DNA from: Adiantum capillus-veneris
Lineage: Eukaryota; Streptophyta; Polypodiopsida; Polypodiales; Pteridaceae
NCBI GenBank assembly: GCA_014529385.2
Contig: CM043958.1
Location: 92,100,435 to 92,164,434, forward strand
Length of the DNA stretch: 64,000 nt
Direction of reading: 5' to 3'
Shown: piece after piece, positions 59,013 through 64,000 of the stretch
How the letters are laid out: each line of letters begins with the position of its first letter
Position numbering within the stretch: position 1 is the stretch's first letter
Notes under the pieces: model-generated
Database searches by the model: none
Seen by the model: only the letters and a program-made list of their open reading frames with translations
What the model was told of the DNA's origin: nothing
Program-made: the position numbers and the translations under genes

Positions 59013-59592
59013 TGTAGCGCCGATAGTGTGTCGTGCTCTCTACAGTGGGTGCTCCTCAGTGCAATGTGTGTGACAATCTCACTCAAAACAGACTGAAAAC
59101 AAAGGAACAATAGACAACAACTGAGCTCACAGAGACACAACAGCAGACCACAACATATGACTCGACTATCTCAAAGAACCGATACAGACTCTAGCGTGGC
59201 AGCACACTCAGCTCCAGCCCAGGACTCACAAGTACAATGGGGTGTCGAGGCTCAAATGTGCAGGGATGGTGAAGACATGCTATGTGTATAGACTCGCTAC
59301 TCAAAACGACGACGTTGGACCATATATCTGGAAGATGATCCGATGACCCAACAGCTACTACTCATATGTACAACCATAAAGAGCCACCAACAGCTCATAA
59401 ATGTCAGCCATCTAAATCTATCCCCAAACTGAGTAATGGTGACATGGCCACGATGTCCACTAGACCACCGTCCATATCTCCTGCCACGTGTCACTGCCCA
59501 GCCAAGAGAGTCCGTCCAGTGTGAACCAGCCTCGGCCAACTATACTAACTGTGTGTCCTGTGAAAATGACACTGACACTGTAACCTGGTACA
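59013..59592 (-). repeat. E4 5' LTR
   Basis: TGTAGCGCCGATAG... to ...TAACCTGGTACA, 580 bp. The adjoining sense sequence GGTGCTCTCATTTTGGCGAT is the primer-site region. Confidence 0.92.
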
Positions 59593-59597
59593 GGTAG

Positions 59598-60124
59598 CTT
59601 CTACATTGCAAATTGTTTAGTCTGGCTTTCCTTGTTTCAGAGGACGTTTACGGCGCAGATTGCTACATCTAGCCTTCCTGGAGTTTTACACAGCTTAGCC
59701 ACCTAGCCACACAGGGTTACAGGTTCATGCATTGACACGCTTCCGGTCATTCTCATGACGGTTCCTGGGCTTCCCCATTTTCTCCAAACAGTTTGACTAC
59801 AGACACCACAAATCCTATTGGGCAGGACACTTGCAGGTCTATTGGCACTTCTTTTACGACAAGGAGTATTTTTCACACAATAGTTCGGGACCTTCACACA
59901 ATATATTCACCCTGTATCGACGTAGTACAGCAGTTTGCTACACTGCTCATGACGGCACTCTATCATGGAGATTTCTTGGCGGTCGTGACACCCTAGGCTG
60001 CTGCTAGACTCGCGGAGTTCGCTGGAGTATTGTCCTTTAGTGGACGTTGCAGCAGACATCTTCATCATTTGCCTCACATCTTTGGCTTCATGCGGTTTGT
60101 TCAGCATCCGGTGCTGAGAGGGGG
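59598..60124 (+). other. E5 internal region, right part, with polypurine tract
   Basis: Non-coding. It resumes E5 after E4 and ends in GAGAGGGGG directly before the right LTR. Confidence 0.75.
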
Positions 60125-60358
60125 TGTTAGACTTACGCCACTCTGCTGCTTCACAGGTTTAGGGCATGCATGTATAGCTAGTGTGCCTCTGGGCTGGCCA
60201 CCCTTTGCATATGCATCTGTTGTATTTGCAGGTCTTGTGGTTGATGGTAGTCATGGGGGGCTGATTGCCCCTTCCTCTCACACCATAGCATTTTGTGTGT
60301 CTACTGTCTCTTTCTCTCTCTCTCCTCTCTCACACTTCCGCACACACGCACTCTCACA
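60125..60358 (+). repeat. E5 right LTR
   Basis: TGTTAGACTTACGCC... to ...CACTCTCACA. It carries the unoccupied TC tract at 60308-60332. Confidence 0.88.
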
Positions 60359-60586
60359 AGTCTGAGAACGGAGGACCCCTTCCGGTATTGTACTTTGCTC
60401 AAGTTTTAATATAATAAAGAAATACTGAAATAGGTGCCAGCTTTTGGGGCCAATACCTCTGGGCACGGAACTACGCCAAGCCGTATCCACTCAATTTTTA
60501 AAGTGTGATAAATTTGTGAAGTATTCTCAGTGATTCTCTTGTGTGTCGTGTCAAATTCCCAACTTGGGGTGCCCAAGTCTATGGCA
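60359..60586 (+). repeat. E2 3' LTR, second piece
   Basis: Continues 40982-41360 and ends CCCAAGTCTATGGCA; CCCTT (target duplication) follows. Confidence 0.92.
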
Positions 60587-61451
60587 CCCTTGCTTTGTTG
60601 CCAGAGCAAGTACTTTCTTTATTTCTTGCACAAATGTTGATACAATGATGCTAAATGTTAATGATGCTGAGATGCTAATGGGTACTGCTCTAGATGTTGA
60701 GGGGTTGGGTATTGCTGTAGATTTTGAGGGGTGCTGATGGATACTGCGGGTATTGAGGTACTAAGTTGCTGCGGGTATTGAAGGTACTGATGGGTACTAA
60801 GGGGTACTGTGAGTACTAGGGTACTACGGACACTGAGGGGTACTGCGGGTATAGGGGTACTGCGGGTACTGAAGGTATTGGGGTGCTGCGGGTACTGGGG
60901 ATCCCTATGCTGAGCTAGGCAAGAGCAAAGCCAAAACACAAGGGGTGCTAGTCGTCGACGAAGACAATGACGAGGCTATGGCTGAATGCTAAAACGCTAA
61001 CGATGCCGATGGCTAGGATATGCAACCATGACGAGGCTAGGGGCTGAATGTTGATGACGATCATCGGCTGAACGCTGGCTGTTCTGGGCTGAAAACGCTG
61101 ATGAGAGGGGGCTGAAAACGCTGAGGTACTGGCCCTGCGAGCACTGAGGCTGCAAGCCCTTCTTCTTCTACTGCCTCTTCTGCTTCTACTGGTGCTGATC
61201 ATGCTGCTTATAAAGGTATTAAAATCTAGGTCGAGTAGGCTGAAAGAGACACCACGATCTCATAAAAATGCTAAAAGCCACTTATTAATAATGTCATGCT
61301 AGAGGTGGTTCACACGCGGCAAAGTACATATATGCTAATTGATTGTACTGTGTAAGAGAGGGTATGCAACTATGACCGGCCTGGACATGCACGTCCTGCT
61401 ACAGGCTCACAAAGTGTTACCACGTGGCGCAATTGCAGTGCGCACGTGACA
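60587..61451 (-). repeat. E1 5' LTR, second piece
   Basis: Continues 35279-35432 and ends GCGCACGTGACA. It includes a GGGTACTG-type minisatellite (60675-60900) that is longer than in the other LTR. Confidence 0.9.
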
Positions 61452-61456
61452 GCAAA

Positions 61457-61800
61457 TGCTCTTGAGCCGGTTTACAAGTGAAGTGACATCCTCCGCTGGC
61501 TCCATAACCAAGCCATAAAGTTGCATCTTCAGGGATATTTTGGAGTACTTTGCAAACGCCTCTAGAATGCCTCTATAAGGTGGTCAAAGCTTCGTAAGAA
61601 GTTTTGCAACTATCTAAATAGTGCACAAAGTGATGTGAGAAGTATGCCCGAAACTTGCTTGACTTTGGCATGGAATTGAGTAGCACTTTGCTCCCCGAGT
61701 GGTTTGACCATTGCACAGTGTACCCTCTTGATAGGGGAGATGTAGCCCACTGGGCAGTTTACAAACTAATGTGTGGGATCAAAGAAAACATGCACACAAT
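61457..61800 (-). pseudogene. E0 copia gag, 5' fragment
   Basis: MQLYGLVMEPAEDVTSLVNR followed by LKSIC near 61460-61535 is a copia gag stretch that continues at 33634 beyond E1. Further upstream KRVHCAMVKPLGEQSATQF is degenerate. No 5' LTR was recognised before intron sequence resumes. Confidence 0.6.
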
Positions 61801-61941
61801 CTTGAAATCTTGAGAACCCCAAAGTAAGAAGCACTCAATATTATGAAGTCACATGATCTCATTCCAATAGTAGCAATAAAGATTACGAACTAAAATAACA
61901 TTTTTATTTATCAACATACACCAATTACAACGAATCCCTAC

Positions 61942-62012
61942 ATGTCCATAACATCCCATCCGAACTCCTCCTTCAGCACAACCTCTATCACCTCAAATGC
62001 ACATGGCAAAGC
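61942..62012 (-). CDS. ABC1/UbiB kinase (ADCK1-like), second visible exon
   Basis: A 71-nt exon encoding ALPCAFEVIEVVLKEEFG then WDVMD and two bases of the next codon. The acceptor is GGTTGCAG, the donor AT|GTAGGG. It enters in phase 0 after QDQ of exon 1 and leaves in phase 2, which the G at the start of exon 3 completes. In the family this segment (xxPxxFxxIxxVLxxxLG) links the KxGQ helix to the AAAS loop. The next exon is 29.6 kb away. Confidence 0.9.
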
Positions 62013-62117
62013 CTGCAACCAAAGTGAGCAGAAATAACCAAAACCCATATGAGATCTATCCACCAACATGCAACACAATTACTGATCAATCAAGCCGTCT
62101 ATCAAGCTGACTCAAAC

Positions 62118-62258
62118 CTGATCCTGCAGTGCTGAAAGAATAGAAGTATATTCTTTTGGCAGATGTTGTAGAGATGCCACAAACTGCCCTGCTTTGATAT
62201 AAAAACCTTTGTTGGCCTCACAGAGCTTTAATATACGCTTTGCTGCTCGACTATGTAC
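62118..62258 (-). CDS. ABC1/UbiB kinase (ADCK1-like), first visible exon with KxGQ motif
   Basis: A 141-nt, phase 0/0 exon of 47 codons: VHSRAAKRI, LKLCEANKGFYIKAGQF, VASLQHLPKEYTSILSALQD and Q. The acceptor is TAATATAG, the donor CAG|GTTTGA. KAGQ is the invariant KxGQ motif of ABC1/UbiB proteins, whose N-terminal extension folds over the active site. Family members act in mitochondria or plastids, often in quinone or lipid metabolism; the target of this one cannot be read from the visible exons. The start codon and targeting peptide must lie at higher coordinates and were not recognised. Confidence 0.93.
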
Positions 62259-64000
62259 CTATATTAAATATACTAATCAGGAAGCTCCTTCAAAACTTAT
62301 TTTAAAATTACATCACACAAAGTCAATTTACGCACTTCAACCCAAAAAAATGTAAACCGAAGCAAAACAAACAATTTTTTCTTTCAAACAGCAATACAGC
62401 AACAGCTCACAACTACACTAGTCTATCTTTGAAAAGGCATCTCGTTCTATTAAATCACGTGTCAAAACATCTCGGTCCCTCACAATACGCACTCATATCA
62501 AGAATTCAAATAAACTGACTGTACATACAAAAATCAACGGGAGACAAAATTGGGAAATGGGAGCCATTGCAATGGCACTTACTCCCTTCCACGCTGACAT
62601 TCCATCCCAATGATGGAGCAAACTAGGGTCTTCACATATATGAACAACTCTAGGTATTTCATGAGACTAAAAGAGCCAGATGTTTACATTCAAACCTTAA
62701 TCTTAACTGTTTGGTTCCGCAGGAGCCTCATGACGATACAGCCCTTTCCCTCAACGAGGGGTTCTGTTTCTACTTCTCGGCAGAAGACTCGTACTGAGCA
62801 CTTACAGACTCTTTGATTCACTTGCTCTGTGCTAAATAGGACTGATCCTCAGGGCTGTTAAATGCATGAGCCTGAAAAGCCTGTCTTTCAAAAGGAAAGC
62901 ACCACCGCAAAATACGAGTTTTACCAAACACCGAGTGAAATTATTCAAGCAAGATGGGTCTTACATTAGATCTAAGTTGAAGGATGCACATGCACAGCCT
63001 CTGGCTAAGCATAAAGTGGGTATGGCTATCATGCCAAAACCAAACTTGAGGCAAATAGCTTTGGACCTCACGTCTCCACGGACAAGCACAGGTGAGTGCC
63101 ACGACAGGGTAGGGACAAGGCATTGAATGCAATCATGCTGAGGTGCAGGAAATCTCCTTTTTGTCTGCAGAATTTTTTTGTTGGGCTTACAGGTAGTTGC
63201 CTTCCCCTTCTCTTCCATGATTTCAAGATATATGCCAACTTCCAAAAGGGACAAGTAAACACCATCATAAAGTTTGAACCCTGACATTTCTTGTACACCC
63301 TACCACTTGGTTGAAGCCCCCTTGTTGAAAGGTTGGACACTTTGCCGTGAAAACCTAGTGTGCAATTCATGTGGCTGCCCACCCATCGAATCCATAGAGG
63401 TTAGGTGTGCTAGCCTCCAAGGGTCACAATCTCTTCATGGCCCACTCCCTCTCTCTGTGGTCTTGGCAGACTGAGCCGTATACTTTCAAGTGAATTGCAG
63501 TTTGAGTCAAGTGCTGACTATGGAAGCTCCATCGCAATTAAAGTTTTTTATTAAGCAGAAACATTCAGAGAGCAACTCAGCTGACACATTTGACTACTGA
63601 AAGGAGCCATGAACCAAGATTTGACCCAGTTAAATAACCATCTTCAATCTTCAATAAAATAAACCAGTAACAAGGAAACCCCCTCCATATTAATTGATTT
63701 TGTGCTTTACATCCCCATAAAATATATGTTTGCAAAGCTTTCAATTTATGCAAACCTTGTTGCACATCTTAAGAAAAAGAACTCTCTCACACATTCACGT
63801 CTAGAATTACGATTCTCTGAGAGTTAAAATGTACACTTGCAAATACCATTTCATCCTGACATTATTTTTAAAAAAGTTACCAATAATGTTTGGCGCCTAC
63901 TGAGAAGTTTCCAAGGTTTACCATGGACCGTATTTCAAGATATTCATCAGATTTGTAATCAAGTCCACGCAAGGAGTATTTGTAATCGATGCTGTTAGCT
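62259..64000. other. Probable intron of the ABC1 kinase gene, no exon recognised
   Basis: AT-rich, with several plus-strand frames broken by stops (for example KHKVGMAIMPKPNLRQIALD at 62994-63060 and a 66-codon frame at 63274-63474) that match no family I know. No upstream ABC1-kinase exon could be identified with confidence. Confidence 0.5.

Larger units (their letters stand above)
48525..59592 (-). mobile_element. E4: Athila/Tat-like Ty3/gypsy element with extra 3' ORF
   Basis: LTRs 48525-49089 and 59013-59592 (TGTAGC...TACA), target duplication GGTAG (48520-48524 and 59593-59597). Order on the minus strand: 5' LTR, gag, protease, RT, RNase H, integrase, a G/C minisatellite, an extra ORF, 3' LTR; 11.1 kb. 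No chromodomain is seen, and the protease box (VDGGSGINLMPG) and RNase H end (MADHLSRI) are those of non-chromoviral plant gypsy elements. All ORFs carry stops or shifts. Confidence 0.92.
41361..60358 (+). mobile_element. E5: LTR retrotransposon hosting LINE G and E4
   Basis: Left LTR 41361-41753 plus 46797-46812, right LTR 60125-60358. Flanks AGTTT (41356-41360) and AGTCT (60359-60363) form an imperfect target duplication. A primer site TGGTATCAG begins at 46813, right after the CA end of the left LTR. A purine tract GAGAGGGGG precedes the right LTR. The internal sequence (46822-48524 and 59598-60124, about 2.2 kb) has no recognisable gag or pol, so it is non-autonomous. Confidence 0.85.
35433..60586 (+). 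mobile_element. E2: LTR retrotransposon without recognisable coding region
   Basis: Inserted in the E1 5' LTR with target duplication CCCTT (35428-35432 and 60587-60591). The 5' LTR is 35433-35991. A primer site TGGTATCAGAGC lies at 35993-36004. A polypurine tract AAGAGGGAGGT lies at 40970-40980. The 3' LTR is 40982-41360 plus 60359-60586, split by E5. The internal sequence (36005-37072 and 40538-40969) shows no gag or pol. E3 and E5 are nested in it. Confidence 0.92.
33635..61451 (-). mobile_element. E1: LTR retrotransposon with a tiny internal region
   Basis: LTR termini are TGTCA...TGACA, with 5-bp target duplication GCAAA at 33630-33634 and 61452-61456. The 3' LTR is 33635-34645. The 5' LTR is 35279-35432 plus 60587-61451, split by E2. 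The internal part is only about 630 bp (34646-35278), with a Met-tRNA-type primer site (complement of TGGTATCAGAGCTC, about 35265-35278) and a polypurine tract AACAGGGGGGA next to the 3' LTR. It has no gag or pol, so it depended on another element. Confidence 0.9.
32344..61941 (-). other. Giant intron 2 of the ABC1 kinase gene (29.6 kb)
   Basis: The donor AT|GTAGGG after exon 2 (61941-61940) and the acceptor before exon 3 (32345-32344) join codons in phase and give an unbroken family match (GWDVMDM then FEEFDK). Nearly all of the intron is a nest of LTR retrotransposons and one LINE (E0-E5 and LINE G). The original intron bases left are roughly 32344-32600 and about 61800-61941. Confidence 0.85.

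Noticed and set aside
60675-60900. GGGTACTG minisatellite as a separate satellite array
   Set aside because: The same array is in the other E1 LTR (33905-34030), so it belongs to the LTR.
62610-63474. Plus-strand coding fragments as a second host gene
   Set aside because: Several short frames with stops, no recognised domain and no convincing splice chain.

Overview
The window reads as nuclear DNA of a land plant with a large, transposon-rich genome. Supporting signs are plant L1 LINEs with a DUF4283-like/CCHC ORF1, Ty3/gypsy elements of the non-chromoviral (Athila/Tat-like) type, Met-tRNA-type primer sites (TGGTATCAG...) and telo-box motifs. A fern, gymnosperm or other large-genome lineage is plausible, but the species cannot be fixed from sequence alone. 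No tRNA, rRNA or CRISPR was found.

The one convincing host gene is on the minus strand. Five short exons (62118-62258, 61942-62012, 32250-32343, 32089-32166, 30425-30491) join in phase with GT/AG borders and encode the N-terminal and ATP-binding half of an ABC1/UbiB atypical kinase (ADCK1-like). The 5' exons lie beyond the right end or were not recognised. The 3' exons lie beyond 30425, probably off the left end. One intron is 29.6 kb long, and the intron after the last visible exon is at least 30.4 kb, so almost the whole window is intron filled with retroelements.

Left part (1-30 kb): a pile-up of LINEs separated by long (TC)n tracts. Family alpha LINEs (copies at 1-888, 2028-6650, 14079-14155, 21623-27005, and 41754-46723) and a divergent family beta copy (6739-10767) share a 3' end with a short hairpin followed by (TC)n. 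A plant L1 (14239-21030, minus) lies between (TC)n tracts. Between LINE tails sits 3.2 kb of unusual, organelle-like DNA with a 475-bp tandem duplication (10878-14078). A very degraded LINE (27998-29456) carries inserts rich in GGAACGG/CCGTTCC.

Right part (32.3-61.9 kb): a nest of LTR retrotransposons inside one intron, resolved by LTR ends and 5-bp target duplications. A copia relic (E0) was hit by E1 (33635-61451, TSD GCAAA). E1's 5' LTR was hit by E2 (35433-60586, TSD CCCTT). E2 was hit by E3 (37073-40532, TSD ACACG, gag-only) and by E5 (41361-60358, TSD AGTYT). E5 contains E4 (48525-59592, TSD GGTAG, Athila/Tat-like with gag-pol and an extra 3' ORF), and its left LTR is split by an alpha LINE inserted in the LTR's own (TC)n tract. 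That last case gives a before/after view of a LINE landing in a TC microsatellite.
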